Assembly (NCBI RefSeq): GCF_003732705.1
Contig: NZ_MOBR01000006.1
Location: forward strand, 141,975 to 205,974
DNA length: 64,000 bases
Source of the DNA: Pseudomonas frederiksbergensis
GTDB lineage: Bacteria > Pseudomonadota > Gammaproteobacteria > Pseudomonadales > Pseudomonadaceae
Reading direction: 5' to 3'
A program made the translations under genes and the position numbers. The stretch's first letter is position 1. Each line of letters begins with the position of its first letter. Below the pieces are notes generated by a model. It did no database searches, was not told the DNA's origin, and was given only the letters and a program-made list of their open reading frames with translations. Shown here piece after piece: positions 35,673 through 43,976 of the stretch.

Positions 35673-37382
35673 ATGCGCATCGAACCTCGCCTGTTGCCCG
35701 ACACCCTGCCATTCCTTGGTGATCTGCCGCCGCTGTTGACCCGTCTGTACGCGGCGCGAGGCGTGCAAAACGAGGCTGAACTGGACAAGAGCCTGGCGCG
35801 GCTGATTCCGTTCCAGCAGCTCAAAGGCATCGATGCGGCGGTGGATCTGCTGGTAACGGCGCTGGAGCAGCGTCAGCGAATTCTGATCGTCGGCGATTTC
35901 GATGCTGATGGCGCGACCGCCAGCACCGTCGGCGTGCTCGGCTTGCGCCTGCTGGGCGCGGCCCATGTCGATTATCTGGTGCCGAACCGTTTCGAGTACG
36001 GCTACGGCCTGACCCCGGAAATCGTCGAAGTGGCGCTGACCCGCACCCCGCAACTGCTGATCACCGTGGACAACGGCATCTCCAGCGTCGAAGGCGTGGC
36101 CGCGGCGAAAAAGGCCGGGCTCCAGGTGTTGGTCACCGACCACCACTTGCCTGGCGATGAACTGCCGCTGGCCGATGCGATCGTCAATCCGAACCAGCCT
36201 GGTTGCGAGTTTCCGAGCAAGGCGCTGGCCGGCGTCGGGGTGATTTTCTATGTGCTGATGGCCCTGCGCGCGCGTCTGCGCAGCCTCGGTTGGTATGAAA
36301 GCCAGCCGCAGCCGAACATCGGCGAACTGCTGGATCTGGTGGCGCTGGGCAGTGTCGCCGACGTGGTGCCGCTGGATGCCAACAACCGGATTCTGGTGCA
36401 CCAGGGGCTGGAGCGGATTCGCGCCGGTCGCGCGCGGCCCGGCATCAAGGCCATCCTTGAGGTCGCCAAGCGGGAACCGGCGCGCATCACCTCCACCGAC
36501 CTGGGTTTTATCGTCGGCCCGCGCCTGAACGCGGCGGGACGCCTGGATGACATGAGCCTGGGCATTGAATGCCTGCTCACCGAAGACGCCGGCCTCGCCC
36601 GGGAAATGGCGGGCCAGCTCGACGGCATGAATCAGGACCGCAAATCCATCGAGCAGGGCATGCAGCGTGAGGCGCTGGCTCAGCTCAAGGATCTGCCGGT
36701 GGAATCGATGCCGTTCGGCTTGTGCCTGTTCGACCCCGAGTGGCACCAGGGCGTGATCGGCATCCTCGCCTCGCGGATGAAAGAGCGCTATTTCCGCCCG
36801 ACGATTGCCTTTGCCGATGCCGGCGATGGCTTGCTCAAGGGCTCGGGGCGTTCGGTTCAAGGCTTCCATATTCGCGACGCCTTGAGCGTGGTGGCGGCGC
36901 AGCATCCGAACCTGATCAGCAAGTACGGCGGCCACGCGATGGCGGCGGGTTTGACCTTGCCGGAAGCGAATTTTCCGCTGTTCGCCGAAGCTTTTGACGC
37001 TGAAGTGCGTAGGCAATTGCGCGAAGAAGACCTGACCGGGCGACTGTTGTCGGACGGCACCCTGGCGGTCGAGGAGTTTCACCTGGAACTGGCCCGCGCC
37101 CTGCGCCACGCCGGTCCTTGGGGACAACACTTCCCGGAGCCGCTGTTTCACGGGGTGTTCCAGTTGGTCGAGCAGCGGGTGGTCGGCGAGCGGCACCTTA
37201 AAGTGGTGCTGAAAAGTGAGTGCGGTTCGGTGAAGCTGGATGGCATCGCTTTTGGTATCGACCGCGACATTTGGCCTAACCCGACCATTAAATGGGTGGA
37301 ATTGGCCTACAAACTCGACCTCAACGAGTTTCGCGGGAATGAGACGGTGCAACTGATGATTGCCCATATCGAACCGCGTTGA
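35673..37382 (+). CDS. recJ: Single-stranded-DNA-specific exonuclease RecJ
   Basis: A 569-residue 5'-3' exonuclease for recombination and mismatch repair. DHH-family catalytic motifs are present: VGDFDADGATASTVG (motif I), LITVDNGISS, VTDHHLPG (the DHH motif) and the DHHA1 part with GSGRSVQGFHIRD and KYGGHAMAAGLTLPE. A C-terminal OB-like domain follows from about 460. Length is normal. Confidence 0.95.
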   Translation: MRIEPRLLPDTLPFLGDLPPLLTRLYAARGVQNEAELDKSLARLIPFQQLKGIDAAVDLLVTALEQRQRILIVGDFDADGATASTVGVLGLRLLGAAHVDYLVPNRFEYGYGLTPEIVEVALTRTPQLLITVDNGISSVEGVAAAKKAGLQVLVTDHHLPGDELPLADAIVNPNQPGCEFPSKALAGVGVIFYVLMALRARLRSLGWYESQPQPNIGELLDLVALGSVADVVPLDANNRILVHQGLERIRAGRARPGIKAILEVAKREPARITSTDLGFIVGPRLNAAGRLDDMSLGIECLLTEDAGLAREMAGQLDGMNQDRKSIEQGMQREALAQLKDLPVESMPFGLCLFDPEWHQGVIGILASRMKERYFRPTIAFADAGDGLLKGSGRSVQGFHIRDALSVVAAQHPNLISKYGGHAMAAGLTLPEANFPLFAEAFDAEVRRQLREEDLTGRLLSDGTLAVEEFHLELARALRHAGPWGQHFPEPLFHGVFQLVEQRVVGERHLKVVLKSECGSVKLDGIAFGIDRDIWPNPTIKWVELAYKLDLNEFRGNETVQLMIAHIEPR

Positions 37383-37387
37383 TCCCT

Positions 37388-37477
37388 TTGCGGGCAAGCC
37401 TCGCTCCTACAGGATTTGTGGCGTGCGCCAATCATTCGGACGCCGCCAAACCTGTAGGAGCGAGGCTTGCCCGCGAA
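37388..37477. repeat. REP pair (GTAGGAGCGAGGCTTGCC type)
   Basis: Inverted REP copies 37388-37412 and 37452-37477, 5 bp after the recJ stop. Confidence 0.85.
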
Positions 37478-37677
37478 AGCGATCTTTCTGGCACCGAATC
37501 CTCAGGAACCCTCCCTCATCCCCCGTTGTCGACTAGGCTCTAAGCACTGCTTGATTGGCCTTGTGACGTCTTGTCGAATTTTTTACCCGCGGGGGCGGGT
37601 GTTGCACCTTTTTCCTGTCACTCGTCGACTTTTCAAACAGAACCCTGGAGCCTGCCCACTGATTCGAGAGGTGCCCC

Positions 37678-38784
37678 ATGAGTCTGCTGCTTGAACCCTA
37701 TACCCTTCGCCAATTGACCCTGCTCAACCGCATTGCCGTATCGCCAATGTGCCAGTACTCGAGCGTCGATGGCCTGGCCAACGACTGGCACCTGGTGCAC
37801 CTCGGCAGTCGCGCGGTCGGCGGGGCCGGTCTGATTTTTACCGAAGCCACGGCGGTGACTGCCGATGGTCGCATCACCGCCGAGGACCTCGGCCTGTGGA
37901 ACGACGAACAGATTGAACCGTTGCAACGCATCACCCGGTTTATCGCCGCCCAAGGTGCCGTAGCCGGTATTCAACTGGCCCACGCCGGGCGCAAGGCCAG
38001 CACCCATCGGCCGTGGATCGGCAAGCACGGTAGCCTTAAACCCGACGACGGCGGCTGGACCCCGGTCGGGCCTTCGCCGATTGCCTTCGACCCACAACAC
38101 ACACCGCCTAAACAACTCGATGAAGGGCAGATTGCAGAAGTCATCCAGGCCTTTGTTGAATCAGCCAAACGCGCGCTGACCGCCGGTTTCAAAGTGGTCG
38201 AGATTCACGCGGCTCACGGTTATCTGCTGCACCAGTTTCTGTCGCCCCTGAGCAATCAGCGGCGCGATCAATATGGTGGCTCGTTCGAGAATCGCATCCG
38301 GCTGGTGCTGCAAGTCACCGAAGCGGTGCGCGCGGTCTGGCCTGAAGAGTTGCCGCTGTTCGTGCGGGTATCGGCGACGGACTGGGTGGAAGATGGCTGG
38401 AACCCGGATGAAACCGTGGAGCTGGCACGACGCCTCAAAGACCTGGGCGTGGATTTGATCGACGTCTCGTCGGGCGGCACGGCGGCCAATGCGGAAATTC
38501 CTACAGGACCGGGTTATCAAACCCGCTTCGCTGAGCGCGTGCGTAAGGAGTCAGGCATCGCCACCGGCACCGTGGGCATGATTACCGAGCCAGCGCAGGC
38601 TGAGCACATTCTGCGGACCTGTCAGGCGGACATCATCTTCCTGGCCCGTGAGTTGTTGCGCGATCCGTACTGGCCGTTGCATGCCGATGATGATTTGGGT
38701 GGACGCAAAGCGGTGTGGCCGGCGCAGTATCAGCGGGCGACCCATCGGGACCAGCCGATTCATGAGTCGGATTTACGGGATTGA
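37678..38784 (+). CDS. Old yellow enzyme family NAD(P)H:flavin oxidoreductase (YqjM/XenA-like)
   Basis: A 368-residue FMN-dependent TIM-barrel reductase acting on activated alkenes and related electrophiles. Seen: Cys25 in VSPMCQYSS, which tunes the flavin in the YqjM/XenA class; IQLAHAGRKAS; the HAAHGYLLHQFLSP substrate-binding pair region; and NQRRDQYGGSFENR. Length is typical. The physiological substrate is not evident. The gene stands alone with its own terminator. Confidence 0.9.
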   Translation: MSLLLEPYTLRQLTLLNRIAVSPMCQYSSVDGLANDWHLVHLGSRAVGGAGLIFTEATAVTADGRITAEDLGLWNDEQIEPLQRITRFIAAQGAVAGIQLAHAGRKASTHRPWIGKHGSLKPDDGGWTPVGPSPIAFDPQHTPPKQLDEGQIAEVIQAFVESAKRALTAGFKVVEIHAAHGYLLHQFLSPLSNQRRDQYGGSFENRIRLVLQVTEAVRAVWPEELPLFVRVSATDWVEDGWNPDETVELARRLKDLGVDLIDVSSGGTAANAEIPTGPGYQTRFAERVRKESGIATGTVGMITEPAQAEHILRTCQADIIFLARELLRDPYWPLHADDDLGGRKAVWPAQYQRATHRDQPIHESDLRD

Positions 38785-38801
38785 GTGATGCTGTAAAAAC
38801 A

Positions 38802-38832
38802 AAAAGCCCCGGCCGGGTTGGTCGGGGCTTTT
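38802..38832 (+). terminator. Rho-independent terminator after the old yellow enzyme gene
   Basis: AAAAGCCCCGGCC (38802-38814) pairs with GGTCGGGGCTTTT (38820-38832). Confidence 0.92.
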
Positions 38833-38872
38833 GCGTTTCTGTGCCGGGGTTTTTTGTTGTCTGTCAGGCCGT

Positions 38873-38964
38873 CTTCGCGGGCAAGCCTCGCTCCTACAGG
38901 GTTGCGTCGCGCCTCAATTACGCGAACGACACAAAACCCGTAGGAGCGAGGCTTGCCCGCGAAG
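38873..38964. repeat. REP pair (GTAGGAGCGAGGCTTGCC type)
   Basis: Inverted REP copies near 38873-38899 and 38940-38964, between the convergent oxidoreductase and opgD genes. Confidence 0.85.
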
Positions 38965-38990
38965 AGGCCCGCCCAAACAACCCCCTAATA

Positions 38991-40616
38991 TCAGGTGTAC
39001 TTACGCTTCTCCGGCGCCGGCGGGAAATACTGGTACAGCCAGGTTTCACTCAACGTCCGGTCATTGGTGCGGATAAACAACCGCAGCTCCACCGGCGCGA
39101 CGCTGTCATTGGTCGGGACCCAGTCAAACGTAATCCGATACCCTTTGATGTCATCGAGCACCAGCACGTTGAAGTCCTTCACCTCGCCATTCGAGCACGT
39201 GACCACAGGCTCGATCGCCGCACCTTCCGGCAAACGGTCCAGACCGCCACCGGTGAAGTCCACCGCAAAGCGACGAGCCCAGACTTCCGGGTAATGCTCG
39301 CCCGGCGCCCAGCCTTCGATAAAGCCGCCCATCCCCGAACGGGTCGCGTTGACCCGCGCGAGCGGTGTACTGACTGGCGGCAGTGCGCTCCAGTACAGCT
39401 TGTAGCCGTAGTTCAGCGAGTCGCCGGCGGCCACCGGTTTTTTCGGCGTCCAGAACGCGACGATGTTATCCAGGGTTTCGCCGGTTGTAGGAATTTCCAG
39501 CAGGTCGATAGAGCCTTCGCCCCACTCGGTTGTCGGTTCTACCCACAGGCTCGGGCGCTTGCTGTACCAGTCGACAGTATCTTGATAACTGGCGAACTCG
39601 TGATCGGTCTGCACCAGGCCGAAACCTTTCGGGTTGGTGTCGGCGAAGGCGTTGAACTGCAAGGTCGCCGGGTTGTTCAGTGGACGGCAGATCCACTCGC
39701 CGTTACCGCGCCACATGGCCAGCCGATCGGAGTCGTGGATTTGCGGGTGGATGGTGTCGCACATGCGACGTTCGTGGGTGCCGCAACTGAACATGCTGGT
39801 CATCGGCGAGATGCCCAGTTGTTCGATGGCGGTGCGCGCATTGATGTGTGCGTCGATGCCCATGACCACCTGACTGGCCTGGCAATCGATGTCGAAACGG
39901 TAGGCACCGGTGGCGCTCGGCGAATCGAGCAGGGCGTAGACCACGAAGCGAGTGCTGTCCTTATCCGGCGTCTCGAACCAGAACTTGGTGAAGTCCGGGA
40001 ATTCCTCACGCTTCTTGGCGTAAGTGTCGATCGCCAGCCCTCGGGCCGACAGGCCATATTGGCCAGATGCATCCACCGCGCGGAAATAGCTGGCGCCGAG
40101 GAAAGACAACACATCGTGCTTGTCCAGTTCCGGGGCCTTGAACAACTTGAACCCGGAAAACCCGAGGTCGCCGGTGAGCTGCTTGGTGTCGACCGTGGTT
40201 TTTTCATAGTTGAACAGTGACGGGCGGAAATGCACTTCCCGCGCCTGACGCGTCTTGGGATCGACGCTGAACATGCGCACAGGCTGCTTGAACCCCATAC
40301 CGACGTGGAAAAACTGCACGTCCAGCTGACCGTTCAACTCATTCCACAGCGAATGCTTGCCGTCGTACTGGATCGCATTGAATTGTTGCGGCGCCATGGT
40401 CGCCAGCGTCGGCGGCAGCACCTGCTTGGTGTCTTGATAACGATTGCCGGCGAGCTGCTTGGCCTGGATCTTCAGCGCTTCGAAGTCGAACGCCTGCGCG
40501 TCGCCATCCGCCGCGCCATTCCCGGCCCAAGCGCGTGCGGCCAGCAGGCCGGTGGCCGATAAACCGGTATAGGCAGCGATAGCCATGGACGCTTTGAGCA
40601 AATTCCTGCGGTGCAT
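38991..40616 (-). CDS. opgD: Periplasmic glucan biosynthesis protein D
   Basis: A 541-residue protein of the OpgG/OpgD family for osmoregulated periplasmic glucans. It starts [10 protein letters not shown] and has an AxA-like end near residue 32, a twin-arginine signal that points to OpgD, which is Tat-exported. The mature part has [56 protein letters not shown] and [17 protein letters not shown]. The ATG at 40616 is chosen because the signal peptide begins there; the frame upstream to 40787 has no similarity. No opgH is adjacent. Confidence 0.92.
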   Translation of the reverse strand: MHRRNLLKASMAIAAYTGLSATGLLAARAWAGNGAADGDAQAFDFEALKIQAKQLAGNRYQDTKQVLPPTLATMAPQQFNAIQYDGKHSLWNELNGQLDVQFFHVGMGFKQPVRMFSVDPKTRQAREVHFRPSLFNYEKTTVDTKQLTGDLGFSGFKLFKAPELDKHDVLSFLGASYFRAVDASGQYGLSARGLAIDTYAKKREEFPDFTKFWFETPDKDSTRFVVYALLDSPSATGAYRFDIDCQASQVVMGIDAHINARTAIEQLGISPMTSMFSCGTHERRMCDTIHPQIHDSDRLAMWRGNGEWICRPLNNPATLQFNAFADTNPKGFGLVQTDHEFASYQDTVDWYSKRPSLWVEPTTEWGEGSIDLLEIPTTGETLDNIVAFWTPKKPVAAGDSLNYGYKLYWSALPPVSTPLARVNATRSGMGGFIEGWAPGEHYPEVWARRFAVDFTGGGLDRLPEGAAIEPVVTCSNGEVKDFNVLVLDDIKGYRITFDWVPTNDSVAPVELRLFIRTNDRTLSETWLYQYFPPAPEKRKYT

Positions 40617-41032
40617 AAGTACAACCTGTCGTGAACAATCCCGCGCCGTACCTGGCACTGCTGGATCAAAAATGGAGGTTCGGACATGCCTTCGGCCAAA
40701 CGCAACGGACTCTAAACAGATGCCAAATAGCTTAAACCGTTCGGTCCCGGAGAAAAAATGATTGATAGCACGACCACGTTGCGGCAATGAAACAAGACAT
40801 GTCCGGTAACGTTTCCCACAGTACTTTCTGTTTTATAAGGCATTTGTGCCTTTTTCGACTAATTACTCTAAAAACCGCTTTTCAGCGCCGATTTAATTCC
40901 TATCCTATGGGCATAGCCGGTTTCGGCCCTTCAGGCCGGCGGGTTCAGCACGCACCAAGCGACGGCTGAAAAAAGTGGTAGGGCGATGCGGTTTTCTGAA
41001 GTTTTCTTTGACGTATTAGAAGGACATCGTCC
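40617..41032. other. 416-bp intergenic region with an unassigned terminator-like hairpin
   Basis: The stretch is clearly richer in A+T than its surroundings. A plus-strand hairpin AAGGCA-TTTG-TGCCTT (40837-40852) followed by T's looks like an intrinsic terminator, but no plus-strand gene precedes it. A second hairpin is GGCC-CTTCA-GGCC (40926-40938). The stretch could hold promoters for opgD and for the gene at 41033, and possibly a small RNA ending at 40855. A 60-codon frame at 40787-40969 has no family features. Confidence 0.4.
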
Positions 41033-41218
41033 ATGTCGAAAGTACAAGGCATCACCGAACTGTTAGGAATCTTCCCGTGCCTGTCCTCAGGTCGGCGCAG
41101 GCGTCGGCTCAATTCGGAGGAAATGAAATTGGTGGAGCGGTATCGGGAATTGTCCGAGAGTGATCGGATTGCGATGAGGTATCTGGTGGATGCGATGAGG
41201 AGTGTTTCGCGGTTTTGA
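41033..41218 (+). CDS. Conserved small basic protein, unknown function
   Basis: A 61-residue protein, MSKVQGITELLGIFPCLSSG followed by five arginines in a row (21-26 region) and a helix containing EEMKLVERYREL and DRIAMRYLVDAM. An AGAAGGACATCGTCC sequence supplies the ribosome site. It resembles short Pseudomonas hypothetical proteins I recall, but I cannot name a family. The basic patch suggests nucleic-acid or membrane-surface contact (inference). Confidence 0.6.
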   Translation: MSKVQGITELLGIFPCLSSGRRRRRLNSEEMKLVERYRELSESDRIAMRYLVDAMRSVSRF

Positions 41219-41263
41219 GGAGGGGATTTGGCCGTGACGCTGTGTTGCGGCCGTTACGCAATC

Positions 41264-41395
41264 TGTAGCAGCTGGCGAAGCCTGCGTTCGGCTGCGAAGC
41301 AGTCGTGAATTCAGGTGGCGCGGTGTACCTGATATACCACGCACTCAGGTTTACGACTGCTGCGCAGCCGAACGCAGGCTTCGCCAGCTGCTACA
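41264..41395. repeat. Large inverted repeat (TGTAGCAGCTGGCGAAGCCT type)
   Basis: The left arm from 41264 (about 44 nt) is nearly the exact complement of the right arm ending at 41395. It is a third REP-like family, occurring once in the window. Confidence 0.8.
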
Positions 41396-41471
41396 AATCT
41401 TGGCTCGTCTGAGCTAAGTGGCGTCAGGCAAAAAAGCCAACCTTTCAGCAGGAAAAGAGTAGGAAATAATT

Positions 41472-41621
41472 ATGAGCAATGAGGACGAAATTCCGATCCC
41501 GGAACCAAAAGACGAATGTCACGATGCGGCCGTTCCCGATCAGTTTGAAGACGCTCGAGGTAAAGCGGATATCAAATGGCGGACCGACGAATTGATGCTG
41601 CTGTTACGAGGGGAGGATTGA
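41472..41621 (+). CDS. Small acidic protein, unknown function
   Basis: A 49-codon frame, MSNEDEIPIPEPKDECHD at the start and TDELMLLLRGED at the end, strongly acidic. AGGAAATAATT gives a good ribosome site 7 nt before the ATG, and an intrinsic terminator follows at 41664-41695, so it looks like a complete short transcription unit. No family recognised. Confidence 0.55.
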   Translation: MSNEDEIPIPEPKDECHDAAVPDQFEDARGKADIKWRTDELMLLLRGED

Positions 41622-41663
41622 TATTTGGCAAGGAGGCACGGAAATTTGAGAGATCGACTAACC

Positions 41664-41695
41664 AAAGGGGCGGACGGTGAAGTCTGCCCCTTTTT
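41664..41695 (+). terminator. Rho-independent terminator after the small acidic ORF
   Basis: AAAGGGGCGGAC (41664-41675) pairs with GTCTGCCCCTTT (41682-41693) with one G-U pair, followed by TT. Confidence 0.9.
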
Positions 41696-41713
41696 CATTT
41701 GTTCACCCTACCC

Positions 41714-42214
41714 TTAACTGCAAGTGCCCATGATCTTGAATGGCTTCTGTACCTGCATGAGATCAGGCATATCCCGCCACTTGATCCAGGCCTGATGCTG
41801 CCAGTGCAACAGCGGCACTGAGATGCCGGCCCACTGCAACGAACTCAGGCTCGGAATGTTATCCACAGATGCCGCGCTCGACTCACGCAGCATCGGGATG
41901 ACTTCGTTGCTCAACCATTGGCGCAGGTTGCGGTTTTCCGGGATGAAATGGTGGATCAGAAGGGCGTACATCCCTGACTCGCTGACCATGAGGGATTCGA
42001 CGGTGTTGCCGCTTTTCAGCAGCCGGACGTTTCGACGCTGATCGGGATCGAGTTTCAGGGTGAGGCGTTCGTCCATGGGGCGGCCCATCAAGCGACCGAG
42101 GTCGTGGACGCAGAACCAGGCTTGGTTGTCTTGCATGAGGGTGTGGAGGAAGCGGTTGTGGCGGGTGAAGACTGTGGGGATGAAGTAAGGCGAATTTTGA
42201 GCGTGCTTAGGCAT
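41714..42214 (-). CDS. Bro-N domain protein (phage antirepressor-like)
   Basis: A 166-residue protein whose first 110 residues match the Bro-N domain: WFCVHDLGRLMGRPMDER, VRLLKSGNTVESLMVSESGMYALL (split around residue 72) and NLRQWLSNEVIPMLRES. Bro-N occurs in phage antirepressors and in stand-alone chromosomal proteins. The rest (about 115-166) has no known domain. The ATG at 42214 follows a GGAAG ribosome site. The same frame stays open for 164 codons upstream through a structured leader. No phage genes are adjacent, so it is either a relic or a domesticated regulator. Confidence 0.75.
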   Translation of the reverse strand: MPKHAQNSPYFIPTVFTRHNRFLHTLMQDNQAWFCVHDLGRLMGRPMDERLTLKLDPDQRRNVRLLKSGNTVESLMVSESGMYALLIHHFIPENRNLRQWLSNEVIPMLRESSAASVDNIPSLSSLQWAGISVPLLHWQHQAWIKWRDMPDLMQVQKPFKIMGTCS

Positions 42215-42246
42215 GAAGGTAACTTCCGTTTTGATCAGGAAAGTCG

Positions 42247-42389
42247 CCACCAACCCTTCGACAGGTTGGGTGGCGGACCGAGTGGCGTTCGAAGTCGGGA
42301 TACTTCCTGTCAAAACGGCAAAGCCGGAAGGCCCGCGCCACACGGCCCACCATAAAGCAGAACTATAGGCACGAAACAGCCGTAGTTCT
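42247..42389 (-). promoter_or_regulatory. Structured leader upstream of the Bro-N gene
   Basis: Read on the minus strand, GGTGGGCCGTGTGGCG (complement of 42336-42351) pairs with CGCCACTCGGTCCGCCACC (complement of 42269-42287), enclosing a GC-rich CGGGCCTTCCGGC hairpin region and GGCTTTGCC. A further hairpin, AGAACTA/TAGTTCT (42359-42389), precedes it. A competing hairpin CCACCCAACC/GGTTGGTGG (42247-42273) shares the CCACC arm, so two folds exclude each other. The layout and short blocks (ATGGTGG, GGCTTTGC, CCNCCC) parallel the leader at 3688-3849. The rest of the gap up to 42655 contains only the open frame described for the Bro-N gene. Confidence 0.5.
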
Positions 42390-42655
42390 ATGGAGGGCAC
42401 GCAAGCACCGTTTTGACTTTTTCCGGCTTCGACCCCGGGTCGCTGATTTGGCAGCGACGAGGTAAAGCCTATCGTCCAGGCGCTCGCGGCGCCAAGTCTA
42501 CTCTGGCGCCACGTGTTGTAGGAATTGGAGCTTTTATCGGAAGGCTCTGTCTGTAGGAATTTCCTGTTTTTGCATGAGCTGCAGTGCAACTGCGCCAAAC
42601 GCCCGTTTTCTCCTTTATTTTTTATGTCTTCAGGAATGAACTGCGGGTTCGCTGC

Positions 42656-43966
42656 ATGCTGATCGAATTTTCTGTTTCCAACTATCGCTCCTTCCGGGAC
42701 AAGCAAACCCTGTCCATGGCTGCGACGCCGCGCTTGAGCAAAAAGCGCAACCTGTTCGCACCACCGGTAAATGGAGAGAAACTGCCAGATCTATTGAAAG
42801 TGGCTGCGATCTATGGCCCGAACGCATCGGGTAAATCCTCGCTTGTTCGGGCGATGGGAATCATGGGCCAACTGATTGCAGCGCTGCCGACCTCAAATGA
42901 TGAACCGCTACCCGTCTCGCCCTTTCGTTTTGATCCCAAACTTCAAAACGAACCAAGCTTCTTTGAATACAACTTCATTCAACGCGGACTCCGATATCGG
43001 TTTGTTCTGTGCATGACGGCGCAGCGAATTACCGAGGAGCACCTTGTTTCGTATCCCAAGGGTAAGGAAACGTTGCTTTATAAGCGTTGTTTTGTGGCAG
43101 AGGGCGAGCGATATGTTTTTGGGGCAAGCCTTGAGGGAGGGGAAGACGTTCACAACACTTGGCGGCGCCTGACGAACCCCAAAACACTCTTTATTTCACA
43201 AGCCATCGCGAACAGCAGTGAAGAGTTGACCCAACTGCGGGACCCATTTAGCTGGTTCCAAACCGGCCTACTGGTTATTGAGCAGAACAACATGATGGGG
43301 CTGTCAGCAACGTCCATCAGATTTCTTCGGATGGCATCAGACTGCACACAGGATTTAAGAGACTTTCTAAGGGACGTGGATATTCCGGTGTCCGCAATTC
43401 AGCTCAATACCGAAGACGCGGAATCTGTTCAAAGCACCAAAAAACTCACCCTGAAAGAGTTCTTCGCTGCTGCGCAAAAAGACAAAGTAACCCTGTCCCA
43501 TACAAGTCTTTTAGGCAAAGCCGAATTTGATTTTTCTGAGGAGTCTGGCGGTACGAAAAACCTGATTGGTTTCTGGTTGCCCTGGTTCATGATCAATCAC
43601 GCTGATGGGAGCGGAATACTTGCTGTCGATGAGTTGGACAGCAGTCTTCACCCCTCAATAGTCGATGACTTAATTGAAAAGCACTTGGATGGAGGGTTGG
43701 ATACTCAACTGATTTTTACCACTCACGACACCCATCTAATGAACGCCAAAGCACTTCGGAGCGATCAATTCTGGATTACTGAGCGAGATGCCAATGGCGC
43801 AACCAGCCTTTTCTCTGTTCATGATTTTGAAGGGCGGGAAGGGGAATACGTCGAGAAACGCTACTTTGAAGGCCGTTATCGCGGGTTGCCATTGATCAGG
43901 CGTGCTATGTCAGATACGGCTGTTCGTTCAAATGCCACAAACCCAGCCCGCATCCCTGCGGGCTGA
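42656..43966 (+). CDS. COG1106/RloA-like AAA ATPase, possible defence gene
   Basis: A 436-residue ABC/SMC-type ATPase. Seen: LIEFSVSNYRSFRDKQTLSM (2-21), Walker A GPNASGKS (54-61), signature SGGTKNL (297-303), Walker B ILAVDELDSSLHP (321-333), H-loop THDTHL (356-361) and the C-terminal YFEGRYRGLP typical of COG1106. RloA, AbiL-type and related defence ATPases belong here, usually next to a RloB-like nuclease. No partner is seen: the next gene downstream is a permease on the other strand. Codon use is visibly less GC-rich than in the neighbours, suggesting acquisition. The ATG at 42656 starts exactly at the domain; the 24-codon extension upstream is not supported. Confidence 0.8.
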   Translation: MLIEFSVSNYRSFRDKQTLSMAATPRLSKKRNLFAPPVNGEKLPDLLKVAAIYGPNASGKSSLVRAMGIMGQLIAALPTSNDEPLPVSPFRFDPKLQNEPSFFEYNFIQRGLRYRFVLCMTAQRITEEHLVSYPKGKETLLYKRCFVAEGERYVFGASLEGGEDVHNTWRRLTNPKTLFISQAIANSSEELTQLRDPFSWFQTGLLVIEQNNMMGLSATSIRFLRMASDCTQDLRDFLRDVDIPVSAIQLNTEDAESVQSTKKLTLKEFFAAAQKDKVTLSHTSLLGKAEFDFSEESGGTKNLIGFWLPWFMINHADGSGILAVDELDSSLHPSIVDDLIEKHLDGGLDTQLIFTTHDTHLMNAKALRSDQFWITERDANGATSLFSVHDFEGREGEYVEKRYFEGRYRGLPLIRRAMSDTAVRSNATNPARIPAG

Positions 43967-43976
43967 GCAACCTCAT

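Noticed and set aside
40787..40969. 60-codon frame in the gap after opgD
   Set aside because: No convincing ribosome site or family similarity, and it contains the terminator-like hairpin.
42584..42655. 24-codon N-terminal extension of the ATPase
   Set aside because: The COG1106 fold begins at the ATG at 42656 and the extension has no similarity.
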